NCBI RefSeq assembly: GCF_026343115.1
Contig: NZ_JAPEMC010000008.1
Location: 1 to 58,171 of the forward strand
Origin: Streptomyces sp. NBC_00102
Lineage (GTDB): Bacteria; Actinomycetota; Actinomycetes; Streptomycetales; Streptomycetaceae
Direction of reading: 5' to 3'
Length of the DNA: 58,171 nt
In this document: positions 8,023 through 17,200 of the stretch, one piece after another
How the letters are laid out: each line of letters starts with the position of its first letter
Position numbering within the stretch: the first letter of the stretch is position 1
Made by a program: the position numbers and the translations under genes
Notes under the pieces: generated by a model
The model's database searches: none
Told to the model about the DNA's origin: nothing
Seen by the model: the letters and a program-made list of their open reading frames with translations, nothing else

Positions 8023-9492
8023 ATGACCGATGTACCCACCGACCCCGCCGAGGCCCGAGCGCCATTACCGGCCACACGTTCCACTGCCGCCCCCTTCGCC
8101 GCCCTGCTGCTGGCGGTGCTGTCCTTCTCGCTGATGCAGACGATGGTCGTACCGGCGCTGCCCGACCTCCGGGAGGAATTCGGCGCCTCGACGACCGGCG
8201 TCTCCTGGGTGCTCAGCTCCTTCCTCCTGTCCGCCTCCGTCGCCACCGCGCTGCTGGGCCGGGTCGGCGACATGTTCGGCAAGAAGCGGGTGCTGATCGC
8301 GAGCCTCAGCGTCTTCGCTCTCGGTACCCTGCTCGCCGCCCTGTCCGACTCCCTCGGCCTGCTGATCGCGGCCCGCGCCGTCCAGGGCGTCGGCTCGGCC
8401 GCCTTCCCGCTGGCCTTCGGCATCGTGCGCGACCAGTTCCCGCGCGAACGGGTCCCGGTGGCCATCGGCCTGATCTCCTCCACCTTCGGCATCGGTTTCG
8501 GGGTGGGCCTGGTGATCCCGGGGCCGATCGTGGACGCGCTGGACTGGCACTGGATCTTCTGGCTCGGCCTGATCGTGATCCTGCTGGGCATCGCCGCCGT
8601 GGCCGCCTTCATCCAGGAGTCCTCGGTCCGCTCCCCCGGCCGCATCGACTGGCCCGGCGTCTTCCTGCTCAGCGCGGGCATCGTGGCGCTGCTGCTCGCC
8701 ATCAGCCAGGGCAAGTCGTGGGGCTGGGCCTCGGTAGGGGTCATCGGCCTGTTCGTCGCCGCGCTCGTCCTGCTGGCGGTGTTCCGGTACGTGGAGACCA
8801 AGGTGCGCGAGCCGCTCATCGACATCGAGCTGCTGCGCCGCCCCGCGGTCCTGACCAGTCACATCACCGCACTCATCATCGGTTTCGGCATGTACGGGGC
8901 CTTCACCCTCGTCCCGCTGCTCGCGCAGACCCCCTCCCGGGCCGGGTACGGCTTCGACGCCTCGGTCACCGAGTCGGGGCTGTTCATGGTGCCGATGGCG
9001 GTGACCATGCTGTTCGCGAGTCCGCTCGCCGGACGGCTCGGCGCGGCCTTCGGCTGGAAGCTTCCGCTGGTGCTGGCCTGCCTGATCGGCTTGGCCGGGT
9101 TCGTCGTCTACGCGGCGGCGCACGACAGCGAGTGGGCCATGTACGCGGGTTCCGCCGTCCTCGGTGTCGGTGTCGGGTTCGCCTTCGCGGCCCTCGCCAA
9201 CCTCGTGGTCAGCGCCGTCGACCGCAGCCAGACGGGCCAGGCGACCGGCATCAACACCATCATGCGGACCGTCGGAGGCTCGCTGGGCGCGCAGATCGCG
9301 GCGTCGCTGGTCGCGGCGGAGACGATCCCGGGCACGCCGATCCCCGTCGAGTCCGGCTACACCACGGCGTTCGTGATGTCCGCGATCGCCCTCGGCGTAG
9401 CCACCCTGGCCGCCCTGGCGGGTCCGGGTTCCCTGCGCCGCAAGGCCGTGGCACCCGCCCCCGCCCCGAGCAGCGGCCCCAGCGCCGCCTGA
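8023..9492 (+). CDS. MFS transporter (DHA2-type drug/metabolite exporter) with TTA codon
   Basis: Proton-driven efflux pump of the inner membrane, 489 residues with about 14 hydrophobic segments (first at about 25-45). Motif A is present after TM2 (GRVGDMFGKKRV) and the TM5 exporter motif C region is LISSTFGIGFGVGLVIPGPIVD. GGAGG lies 10 bases before the ATG. A leucine TTA at 8065-8067 is codon 15, the classic early position for bldA control, so translation is predicted to await late growth. Divergent MarR gene upstream; a flavin monooxygenase-like fusion gene begins 21 bases downstream and is probably co-transcribed. Substrate unknown. Confidence 0.92.
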   Translation: MTDVPTDPAEARAPLPATRSTAAPFAALLLAVLSFSLMQTMVVPALPDLREEFGASTTGVSWVLSSFLLSASVATALLGRVGDMFGKKRVLIASLSVFALGTLLAALSDSLGLLIAARAVQGVGSAAFPLAFGIVRDQFPRERVPVAIGLISSTFGIGFGVGLVIPGPIVDALDWHWIFWLGLIVILLGIAAVAAFIQESSVRSPGRIDWPGVFLLSAGIVALLLAISQGKSWGWASVGVIGLFVAALVLLAVFRYVETKVREPLIDIELLRRPAVLTSHITALIIGFGMYGAFTLVPLLAQTPSRAGYGFDASVTESGLFMVPMAVTMLFASPLAGRLGAAFGWKLPLVLACLIGLAGFVVYAAAHDSEWAMYAGSAVLGVGVGFAFAALANLVVSAVDRSQTGQATGINTIMRTVGGSLGAQIAASLVAAETIPGTPIPVESGYTTAFVMSAIALGVATLAALAGPGSLRRKAVAPAPAPSSGPSAA

Positions 9493-9513
9493 CGATCCCA
9501 GGAGCCCACAGGC

Positions 9514-11058
9514 ATGCCCGACTACGGACACGACCTCCTCTTCGGCACCGTACTGGTGCCTTCGGCCGGGGACGGCAACTCGGCCGTCGCCCTGGCCCGC
9601 ACGGCCGACCTGGCCGGACTGGATCTGGTGAGCGTCCCGGACCACCCCTATCAGCCGGGCATGCTCGACGCCTGGGCGGTGCTCGCGGTCATCGCCGCGT
9701 CCACCTCCCGGGTGCGGGTCTTCCCCAACGTGGCGAACCTGCCGCTGCGTCCGCCCGCCGTGCTGGCCCGCACGGCGGCGAGCCTCGACCTGCTGACCGG
9801 CGGACGCGTCGAACTGGGCCTCGGCGCGGGGGCCTACTGGGATTCCATCGCCGCCGACGGCGGACCGCGCCGGACCCCCGGCGAGGCGGTCCGGGCGACC
9901 CGGGAGGCCATCGAGGTCATCCGGGCGCTCTGGACCCCGGGACGACAGGTCCGCCTGGACGGCAAGCACTACGGGCTCCACGGGGCCACCTCCGGCCCCG
10001 CTCCGGCGCACCCCGTCTCCCTCTGGATCGGGGCGGTCGGTCCCCGGATGCTGGACCTGGTCGGGACGGCGGGCGACGGCTGGCTGCCCAGCGTGCCGCA
10101 CGTGCCCCCGGCCCGCCTCGGGGCCGGCCACCGGATCGTCGACGAGGCCGCCGAACGGGCGGGCCGCGCACCGGCGGACGTACGGCGGCTGTACAACCTC
10201 TCGCCGGGTCCGGGCGGGTTTCCCGAGGGGCCTCCCGCCGCCTGGCCGGAGCAACTGGCCGCACTGGCCCTGGAACACGGCACCAGCGCGTTCCTGCTCC
10301 CGGCCCACCACCCGGATCTGCTGCGGATGTTCGGCGAGGATGTGGTTCCGGCCACCCGGGAGCTGGTGGAGCGGGCTCGCGAAGGCGGTCCGGGGCCGGG
10401 TCCGCGGCCCGCCGCCCCACCCGTACCCCCGGCCGGCCGCCGGACGGAGCCCTCCGGCGACGGGGACCGGCTCGCGGTGCGGGCCACGCCGCCGCCCGCC
10501 GAGCGGTTCTCCACCGAGCGGCCGTGGGACGAGTCGACCCGTCCCTCCGCACCGCCCGCCGGCCCGGGGCGGCGCCGCGACCCGGCGCCCGCGCGCAACC
10601 TCGTGGCCGCGCACGACGGCCTCCGTGCGGACCTGGACCGGCTCCGCGAGGTGGCGCGGGAGGTGCTGGCGGAGACCCTGGAGCCCGGCGCGGCACGCTC
10701 GGAGATCCAGAAACTGAGCCTGCGTCAGAACAACTGGACTCTGGGCGCCTACTGCGCGTCGTACTGCCGGGTGACCACCCTGCACCACACGCGCGAGGAC
10801 GAGGATCTCTTCCCTCACCTGCGCCGCTCCGAACCGGGCCTCGCACCGGTCCTCGACCGGCTCACGGAGGAGCACCACGCCATACAGGGGGTGATCGACC
10901 GCCTCGACCGGGAGCTGGTCGCCTTCGTCGAGGGCGGAGGCCGCCAGGACGGGCTGGCCGCGGCGGTGGACCTGCTCACCGACGTGCTGCTGTCCCATCT
11001 CGCGTACGAGGAAGCGGAGCTGATCGAGCCGATGGTCCGGTTCGGCACCGGCTGGTGA
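9514..11058 (+). CDS. LLM-class (F420/FMN) oxidoreductase fused to a hemerythrin HHE domain
   Basis: A two-domain protein of 514 residues. Residues about 1-290 are a luciferase-like TIM barrel: TADLAGLDLVSVPDHPYQ, TSRVRVFPNVANLPLRPPAVLARTA, GGRVELGLGAGAYWD, VSLWIGAVGPRMLDLVG. After a Pro/Arg/Gly-rich linker (about 290-365), residues about 365-514 form a four-helix hemerythrin domain with metal-ligand candidates in NLVAAHD, TLHHTREDEDLFPHL, TEEHHAI and LSHLAYEEAE. The frame runs through the linker without a stop, so the fusion is real in this sequence. The flavin-type domain would use F420H2 or FMNH2; the HHE di-iron site could sense or bind oxygen or NO. It follows the MFS gene by 21 bases. 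Confidence 0.88.
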   Translation: MPDYGHDLLFGTVLVPSAGDGNSAVALARTADLAGLDLVSVPDHPYQPGMLDAWAVLAVIAASTSRVRVFPNVANLPLRPPAVLARTAASLDLLTGGRVELGLGAGAYWDSIAADGGPRRTPGEAVRATREAIEVIRALWTPGRQVRLDGKHYGLHGATSGPAPAHPVSLWIGAVGPRMLDLVGTAGDGWLPSVPHVPPARLGAGHRIVDEAAERAGRAPADVRRLYNLSPGPGGFPEGPPAAWPEQLAALALEHGTSAFLLPAHHPDLLRMFGEDVVPATRELVERAREGGPGPGPRPAAPPVPPAGRRTEPSGDGDRLAVRATPPPAERFSTERPWDESTRPSAPPAGPGRRRDPAPARNLVAAHDGLRADLDRLREVAREVLAETLEPGAARSEIQKLSLRQNNWTLGAYCASYCRVTTLHHTREDEDLFPHLRRSEPGLAPVLDRLTEEHHAIQGVIDRLDRELVAFVEGGGRQDGLAAAVDLLTDVLLSHLAYEEAELIEPMVRFGTGW

Positions 11059-11429
11059 TCTTGCCGGGGCCGCCCGGACGCGCGGGCCTCGCCGTACTGC
11101 CGAAGGTGATGCCGGCCAGGGCGAGGGCAGCTCGGCCGGGCTCCACGGCGACGACCCGGCCTCGGATCTCGAAAAGAAGGGAGACACCGGCCATCGGTTC
11201 GAGGCGGCCGTCGGAGAGCGGACCGACCGGGGCGCAGTCCTCGGCGACATCGGCGAACCCCCTCGCCGGACCGTTCGGTGGAGGCCCCGTGCGAGGGCGG
11301 CCTCTACGCGGCCGGGCTGGGAAGCGGGCGGATGGTGCGCCTGCCCGCGGGGCGCCTGCCCGTGGGGCGACGCGCACACCAGGCGCCCCACGGGTGATCA
11401 GCTGCCTTCGGCTCAGCCGCATCTGCCCT
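11059..11429. other. Intergenic region with a possible decayed fragment
   Basis: No intact gene. On the minus strand, 11099-11257 encodes a natural-looking peptide stretch (FADVAEDCAPVGPL through ALALAGITFG) lacking a start context and any recognised family; it may be a remnant. A strong hairpin lies at 11359-11394. Confidence 0.4.
11359..11394. terminator. Hairpin terminator
   Basis: CCCGTGGGGCG (11359-11369) pairs perfectly with CGCCCCACGGG (11384-11394), 14-nt loop. It lies 36 bases beyond the stop of the minus-strand GNAT gene and could also serve the plus-strand LLM-hemerythrin gene. Confidence 0.68.
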
Positions 11430-12092
11430 TCATGAAGCGGATCGGCCGGCGGAATCCGCCGAACTGTCGGCGGGCAGCCGGCCGAGCCGCCCCTCCAGCC
11501 GGGTCCGGGTCCGCGGCCAGTCGGCGGCGATCACCGAGAACATCGCCGAGTCGCGCAGCAGCCCATCCTCGCCGGGCGCCCACGACGTGGACCACTGGCG
11601 CAGGACCCCTTCGAACCGGGCCCCCACCGCTTCCAGCGCGGCACGGCAGCGGGTGTTGCGCGCGTCCGTCTTCAGATCGACCCGTGCCACGCCCCACTCC
11701 TCGAAAGCGTGCTGGAACAGCAGGAGTTTGGCCTCGGAGTTGATCCCGGTGCCCTGCGCCGAGGCCGCGAGCCACGTGAAGCCCACTTCGACGGCGCACA
11801 GCCGGTCCTCCCCGGGCCACAGGCGCGGGTCCAGGTACGCGGTGGCCCCGACGGCCCGCCCGGTCGCGACGGACACCTGCGCGTAAGGCGCCACCCCTCC
11901 TGCGGCGGCCCGCGCGAGCTGCTCGTCGATGTACCGGGCGGCGTCTCCCGCCCGGGGGACCCAGGTGAAGCCGTACGAATCCCGGTCCTCCTCGGCGGCC
12001 GCGCCCAGATCAGCGGCGTGCTGCGTGCCCAGCGGTTCGAGCCGTACCCGGGCACCTTCGAGGACCGGCCCATCAAGACGAAGATCTGTCAC
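11430..12092 (-). CDS. RimJ/RimL-type GNAT acetyltransferase
   Basis: Predicted acetyl-CoA N-acetyltransferase of 220 residues. A GTG start at 12092 is chosen: AAAGGA lies 7 bases upstream and the family N-terminus ([20 protein letters not shown]) begins a few residues in. The frame stays open upstream only because the 9-bp tandem repeat has no stop. Motifs: [41 protein letters not shown] (the acetyl-CoA binding block, with QGTGIN in place of the usual Q/R-x-x-G-x-G/A) and [33 protein letters not shown], diagnostic of RimJ/L-like enzymes acting on protein N-termini or small molecules. Single-gene unit with a hairpin terminator downstream. Confidence 0.87.
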   Translation of the reverse strand: MTDLRLDGPVLEGARVRLEPLGTQHAADLGAAAEEDRDSYGFTWVPRAGDAARYIDEQLARAAAGGVAPYAQVSVATGRAVGATAYLDPRLWPGEDRLCAVEVGFTWLAASAQGTGINSEAKLLLFQHAFEEWGVARVDLKTDARNTRCRAALEAVGARFEGVLRQWSTSWAPGEDGLLRDSAMFSVIAADWPRTRTRLEGRLGRLPADSSADSAGRSAS

Positions 12093-12125
12093 TCCGATGT
12101 CCTTTCGCGTCGTCCGGAAGGTACT

Positions 12126-12215
12126 GGTACGGCCGGTACTGCCGGTACTGCCGGTACTGCCGGTACTGCCGGTACTGCCGGTACTGCCGGTACTGCCGGT
12201 ACTGCCGGTACTGCC
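12126..12215. repeat. 9-bp tandem repeat (GGTACTGCC)n
   Basis: Nine perfect copies of GGTACTGCC (12135-12215) preceded by one variant copy GGTACGGCC (12126-12134). It ends 34 bases upstream of the minus-strand GNAT start, so it lies in that gene's leader or promoter. The 9-base unit keeps frame if translated. It is a likely slipped-strand variable-number locus. Confidence 0.93.
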
Positions 12216-12378
12216 GGGAGCTCCGTGGCCGTACCACCCAGTTCGGCCGGGAGCGGTGGCGATCGGCGTCACGCGTCCGGGGCCCCCCGGCTGCGGGCAC
12301 CTCCCGATCGCCCGGACGAGGCCGCAGGACACCGGGCTCCGTCCCGCAGGCGTCAGCGGCTCCCGGGCGGTCCGTGTC

Positions 12379-14205
12379 TCAGCCCTGCGCCGTCTCGTGG
12401 ACCGGAACGGACGACACCGTCGCCGGGCCCTCACGCGTCGGGCTCCAGGCCGCCGAGCACAGGGACTCGGCCACCGAGGCCGTGTAGCGGGCGGCGGCCA
12501 GCCAATAGGCGGCGAACCCGTCGGTGTCGGCGGGGAGCAGGCGGCCGAAGAGATCGCGATCGCGCTGGGCCGCCGAGGTGCACAGGCCGGTGAGGAGTGC
12601 GGCGGCCGTGGGAAGACCGGCCCGGCGAAGCCGCCGGTTCTCGGCGGTGACGTCGCCCACCATGCCGAGAGCGGCTCGGCCGGCCGGAACCGTCTGTTCG
12701 ACCCTGCGCTCCAAGAGGTACAGGGGTGATTGCGGGCCGGCGGGCTGCGACGGGGCGAGGTGTGCGGGGGCGGCCGGGTCCGGGAGGTCGGCGCGGCTCA
12801 GCCGATCGAAACCGAGGTCGACCGTGCCGTCGCCGGTGGGGTGCGAGCACGCGAGGAGGGTGAGCCGGGGGTGGAGGGCGGGAACCAGGCGGCCGATGGT
12901 CCTCAGCCGGGTCCCCGGCGCCGCGGCCAGCAGTGTCACGTTGTCGCGGTGGGCCAGCGCCGGGTCGTCGTCGGCGACGGTGAGCCGGACGGAAATGTCT
13001 CCCTCGCACCGTGCGAGCAGGCAGGTTCCGCCCGGCTCCCGTACCGCGCCGAGGAGTTCGACGTCCAGGAAGAGCAAGTCGCTGCCGCCGCCGTCCGGGT
13101 CCGCATAGCGGGAGGTGGACCGCAGGGCGCGGGCGGCCTGTTCGGACGGCGGCGTCTCCCACAGGGCGGCGAGCGGCGGCTCCGTCCACGCGGCGCCCCG
13201 TGCGGTGACGGCCTTGACGCCCTTCCCTGCGCCCAGTCTGCCGTCCGGGGAGACCGTCGCCCCGGAAACGGCCAGACCGGCCCGGCCCAGCTCCCGGTGG
13301 GTGAGTGCGCTGTCCCCCAGGCGCACGGCCCGGTCGGCGACACCGAGGGCACGCCCCACGCCGCCGGGCGCCACATCACCGACCGTGAGGAGGCGGCCGT
13401 CGGCTCCGGCGACCCAGGTACGGACGCCGCCGTGCCCCGAGTCGGTGACCACGGGTTCGGTGAACAGGCCGTACAGACGAAGCGAGCCGTCCGGACGGTA
13501 CGGGCGGCGCACGCGGCCTCTGACGGCGGCCAGTTCCGCCCCGGACGCCGTACGAACACGGTGTGCGGTGCCGAGAAGTTCCGCCAGGGCCGTGACGAGG
13601 TCGGCGGTGCGGTAGGACGGATCCCCGGCGCGGGCCGCGCGCAGCAGCGTGACGACGGACAGGGCGGCGCCCGCGGCACGGGACAGGTGGCGGAGCCGGG
13701 CCGTGTGCGCGGCTCGCAGGAGGACCGCCTGGGTGACGGCCCCGGCCCCGTCGACACCGGCCTCCAGCACGGAGGCTCCCGCCGACCACAGGGCGTCGGC
13801 GGCGGCGCGCTGAGCCGGGCTCGCCGCCTCGGTCGGGGAAGCGTGGTCCGGTTCAGGGTCGCGGGCGGCGTCGGAGACCGGAGGGGTGTGCTGGTCGGAC
13901 GTCTCCCCCACCGGGTCCGCCGTGGGAGCGGCGCAGGCGGCTGCCGCCCGGTGGACGCATGCCGGGGCGAGGAGGCAACCGCAGGTGATGTCGTCCGCCG
14001 TCGCCACCACGCCGCCCGGGGCGTGCAGTCGCAACTCGGTCTCGCCGTCGACCTCGATCGTCACCGTGGCCCCCTCGCGGTGGGCCGGGCGGGAGCCGAG
14101 CTTGGCCACCGCCGCGTCCAGCCGCTTGCGCAGCCGGGGCGAGAGTCCCTCCACGAGTCCGGCCGTGACCTCCGGCGCGACGGGCGGCAACCGGTCGTCG
14201 TTCAT
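12379..14205 (-). CDS. SWIM zinc-finger protein (YehQ-like), last gene of MoxR-vWA operon
   Basis: 608 residues. The ATG at 14205 overlaps the stop of the vWA fusion gene (ATGA). The SWIM finger is CxC-x5-CxH: Cys75, Cys77, Cys83, His85 in [16 protein letters not shown], a zinc site for nucleic-acid or protein contacts. After an acidic Pro-rich linker (about 95-140) the remaining 450 residues are a mixed helical/beta region without a recognised catalytic motif. In E. coli the SWIM protein YehQ is likewise encoded beside the MoxR ATPase YehL and the vWA protein YehP, supporting membership of one system. No membrane helix. Function unknown; a substrate- or nucleic-acid-recognition role is inference. 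Confidence 0.85.
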   Translation of the reverse strand: MNDDRLPPVAPEVTAGLVEGLSPRLRKRLDAAVAKLGSRPAHREGATVTIEVDGETELRLHAPGGVVATADDITCGCLLAPACVHRAAAACAAPTADPVGETSDQHTPPVSDAARDPEPDHASPTEAASPAQRAAADALWSAGASVLEAGVDGAGAVTQAVLLRAAHTARLRHLSRAAGAALSVVTLLRAARAGDPSYRTADLVTALAELLGTAHRVRTASGAELAAVRGRVRRPYRPDGSLRLYGLFTEPVVTDSGHGGVRTWVAGADGRLLTVGDVAPGGVGRALGVADRAVRLGDSALTHRELGRAGLAVSGATVSPDGRLGAGKGVKAVTARGAAWTEPPLAALWETPPSEQAARALRSTSRYADPDGGGSDLLFLDVELLGAVREPGGTCLLARCEGDISVRLTVADDDPALAHRDNVTLLAAAPGTRLRTIGRLVPALHPRLTLLACSHPTGDGTVDLGFDRLSRADLPDPAAPAHLAPSQPAGPQSPLYLLERRVEQTVPAGRAALGMVGDVTAENRRLRRAGLPTAAALLTGLCTSAAQRDRDLFGRLLPADTDGFAAYWLAAARYTASVAESLCSAAWSPTREGPATVSSVPVHETAQG

Positions 14206-17200
14206 GCGGTCTTCTCCCCTATCCAGCGGGCCAGTTCGAGTGGGCTGAGGGCCGCTACCGGCATGCCGGCTGCCACGAGCTGTCCGGCGACTCCCGTCGA
14301 GTAGCGGGGCCGGCCGGCGTCGTCGAGACTCGCGCACCCGAGGACGTGGCAGCCGGTGTTCACCAGAGCCCGCACCTCGGCCAGCAGCCCGGCGAGCGGA
14401 GCGCCCTCCTCGAAGTCGCTGATGACGACGACGAGGGTGCGGGTGGGCACCTCGATCAGTCCGCGGGCGTGCCGCAGCCCGGCGGCGATGTGCGTCCCCC
14501 CGCCCACGCTCACTTCCAGCAGGAGGGAAAGAGGGTCGTGCACATGGCCGGTGAGGTCGACGACCTCCGTGGAGAACGCCAGGAAGTGGGTGCTCAGGGC
14601 CGGTACCCCGGCGAGCACGGACGCGGTCAGCGCGGACCAGATCGTGGAGGCTTCCATGGATCCGGAGACGTCGGTGACGAGAATGAGGCGCCAGTCGGCC
14701 GACCGGCGGGCGCGACCGCGGAAGACGGGCTTCTCGGGGATCACCTGGACCGTGCCGTCGTCCGCGCGTCGGGCGGTGGCCAGATTGGCGCGCAACGTGC
14801 GCGGCAGGTCGAGTCGGCCGCCCGGGCGTCGGGTGGGCCGGGCCGTGGCCGTACCGGTCAGCGCGGGCCGCAGCCGGGTGGCGAGTTGCCGGGTCAGTTC
14901 GTCGACCAGGTGGCGCACCAGCGGGCGGAGCGCCGCCAGGCGGGCTTCGGGCAGGCCGCCTGCGTACCGCAGGATCGTCCGGAGCAGTTCCACGGAAGGG
15001 GTCACGGCCGTCGGGTCGAGTGCGGCGAGGACGTCCTGCCGCCCGGTCACGGCCGCTGCGGCGAGGACCTCCTCGCGGACGCCGGGGCCGAACAGCGCGG
15101 CCAGTTCCTCGGACCATTCGCGTACGCCGGGGAACGACGGTTCGCGGCCGCCGCGCGCTCCGGAGCCGTGGCCGGGGGCGGGCAGGCCGCCGCGCGAACC
15201 CTCGCCGTGTCCCGCGCCGTAGAGTTCGTCCAGCGCGGTCGCCAGTCGGGCCGCGCCGGACGGCAGACGGTCGGTGCTCCGGCCGAGCACGAGCCGCCAG
15301 CGGTCGGCGGGTGCGAGGGTCCGGGCGGGAACCTCTTCATCGGCCGGGCCCGCCGGGGCGGTGACTGCCCCGGTCCCGGAGGGGTCGGGGAGTTCGGTGG
15401 GGTGCGTCGCGCAGGGCCGGCCGGACGGCTGTGGGAGCCGGTCGTCGCGGGCGGGTGGTGCGACGGGGAGGCCGAGCCCGGTCAGGAGCTCGCGGGCCGC
15501 GAGGTCGGCGGCCGTCCGGCGGGCCTGCTCGGCGGGATCGTCAGCGTCGAGGGTGTCCACCCGTTCGCCCAGCCGCTCCTCGACGGTGTCCAACAGCCGG
15601 TCCCGGGCGGCCGGGCTCAGGGTGTCGAAGCCGCCGCGCAGGGCGGGCAGCCTGTCCAGGAACGCGGTGTCGTCCAACTCGACGACCCGGTCCAGCAACG
15701 GGTCCAGGGCGCCGGGCGAAACGGTCAGGAGCGGGCCCGCGACCGTCAGGAGACCGGTGAGCCGGGCGGTCAGTGTGCTCCGGGAGGTGCCGTCCACGGC
15801 CGCGTCCACCCAGGAGGCGACGCGCTCCCCGAAGCCCTCGGCCTCTTCGTGGCCGGTGAGCACCCTGACCGCTCCGGCGGCAGCGGCGATCAGCGGGGCG
15901 CCGTCGACGGCCAGCCTGGCGAGGGCGTCGGTGAGCCGGATGCCGCCCAGCCGGTCGGCCCGCTGAGCCAGTTCGAGCAGGGCACGGGCGTCCGCGGGCT
16001 CCCCGGAGCCGGTCAGCCCGTCGACCTGGCGCACCGCGGCGGAGGTCAGAGGTTCCACCGCATGCGCGGCGCGGGCCGCCCTTCCGTCGTCGGCCTTTCG
16101 CAGGGCCGCAGGGCCGTCCGGTCCGCCCGGGTCCGCAGGGCCGTCCGGGACGTCCGGTCCGCCCGGGTCCGCGGAGCCGTCCGCAAGGCCCTCGGGACCG
16201 TCGGGTGCGGTCAGGCCCGGCAGATGGCCCGCGTCGATGCGGTCCAGCAGGTCGAGCCCGGCGAGGAGTTCGGGAAGGGTGCCGCTCGCGGGGAGTACGG
16301 CCGACAGCTCGGTCAGCCGTTCGTCGGCCAGGGCGGGCAGCCCGCAGGCGGCGGCGTCCGCGAGGCCGCGGACGACCTGGGCGGCCGTCGGGCCGCCCTC
16401 CGCGCGCTCGGCCGCGTGGCGCTGCCGCAGGACACCCTCGGCCGCCTGGGCCGGGGTGACGCCGCGGGCCCCGGCCGCGGTGAGCATCGCGGCCGTCGCC
16501 GGGGTCCACCGCACCTGCCAACGCGTCGTCAGTCCCTCACCGCCCGCCGCGCCGGTCACCCCCTGCTCCCGCGCGTAGGGGATGCCGCACACCGTCAGCC
16601 TGCGCAGCAGCAGGTCGCGGCGGCGGTCCAGGGTGGAGCGCGCCGGGTCGAGCCGGAGGTCACGCGGTGCCTTCTCGTGCGTGTCCTGCGGCCCGGGAAG
16701 CGCGAGCGCCGCGGTCTCCGCCTCGACGGCGGGGCTCAGTCCGCTGCGCGGAGCGGCGGGTGCGGGCCGTCCTGTGCGGACTCCGACGAGTACGCGTTCG
16801 AGGGCCTGCGCCACCGCGCGGCCCGTGCCGTACGTCTCGCCGCGTCCCAGCACCGTCTGCGCGGCTTCGAGGAGTTCACCGCGGCCCGGCGCGGGCAGAT
16901 CGCGCAGCAGGGCCAGGTCGGCCGCGACCCGGACGATCTCCCGGCCGTCCGCGGGGCCGTAGGGGTGGCCTTGTTCGCGCAGTGCGGCGCAGATCCGTAC
17001 CGCGGTACGGATCAGGGCCTCGTGCACCGCCGCCGGGTCCCCGGCGGCCTCCAGGACGGTGTGCTGCCACTCCGGGTCCCGGATGCCGGCCGGATAGCCG
17101 GACCGTGAGTCGAGCAGCGGGTACGTGTAGGGGATCAGGGAGACCGTGCACGCGGCCGTCCCGGCGGCGCCCCCGGCGTGACCGGCCGCGCCCGGCTCCG

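Noticed and set aside
8065..11391. Minus-strand open frame of 1108 codons
   Set aside because: Antisense shadow of the MFS and LLM-hemerythrin genes; repetitive G/E/R/Q composition and no RBS.
12093..12434. N-terminal extension of the GNAT protein through the 9-bp repeat (Gly-Ser-Thr tripeptide tract)
   Set aside because: The GTG at 12092 has an RBS and the family N-terminus starts there; the repeat simply lacks stops in that frame. Kept only as a remark in the repeat finding.
14346..17108. Plus-strand open frame of 920 codons
   Set aside because: Antisense of the DUF5682-vWA gene; low-complexity Gly/Arg/Val composition.
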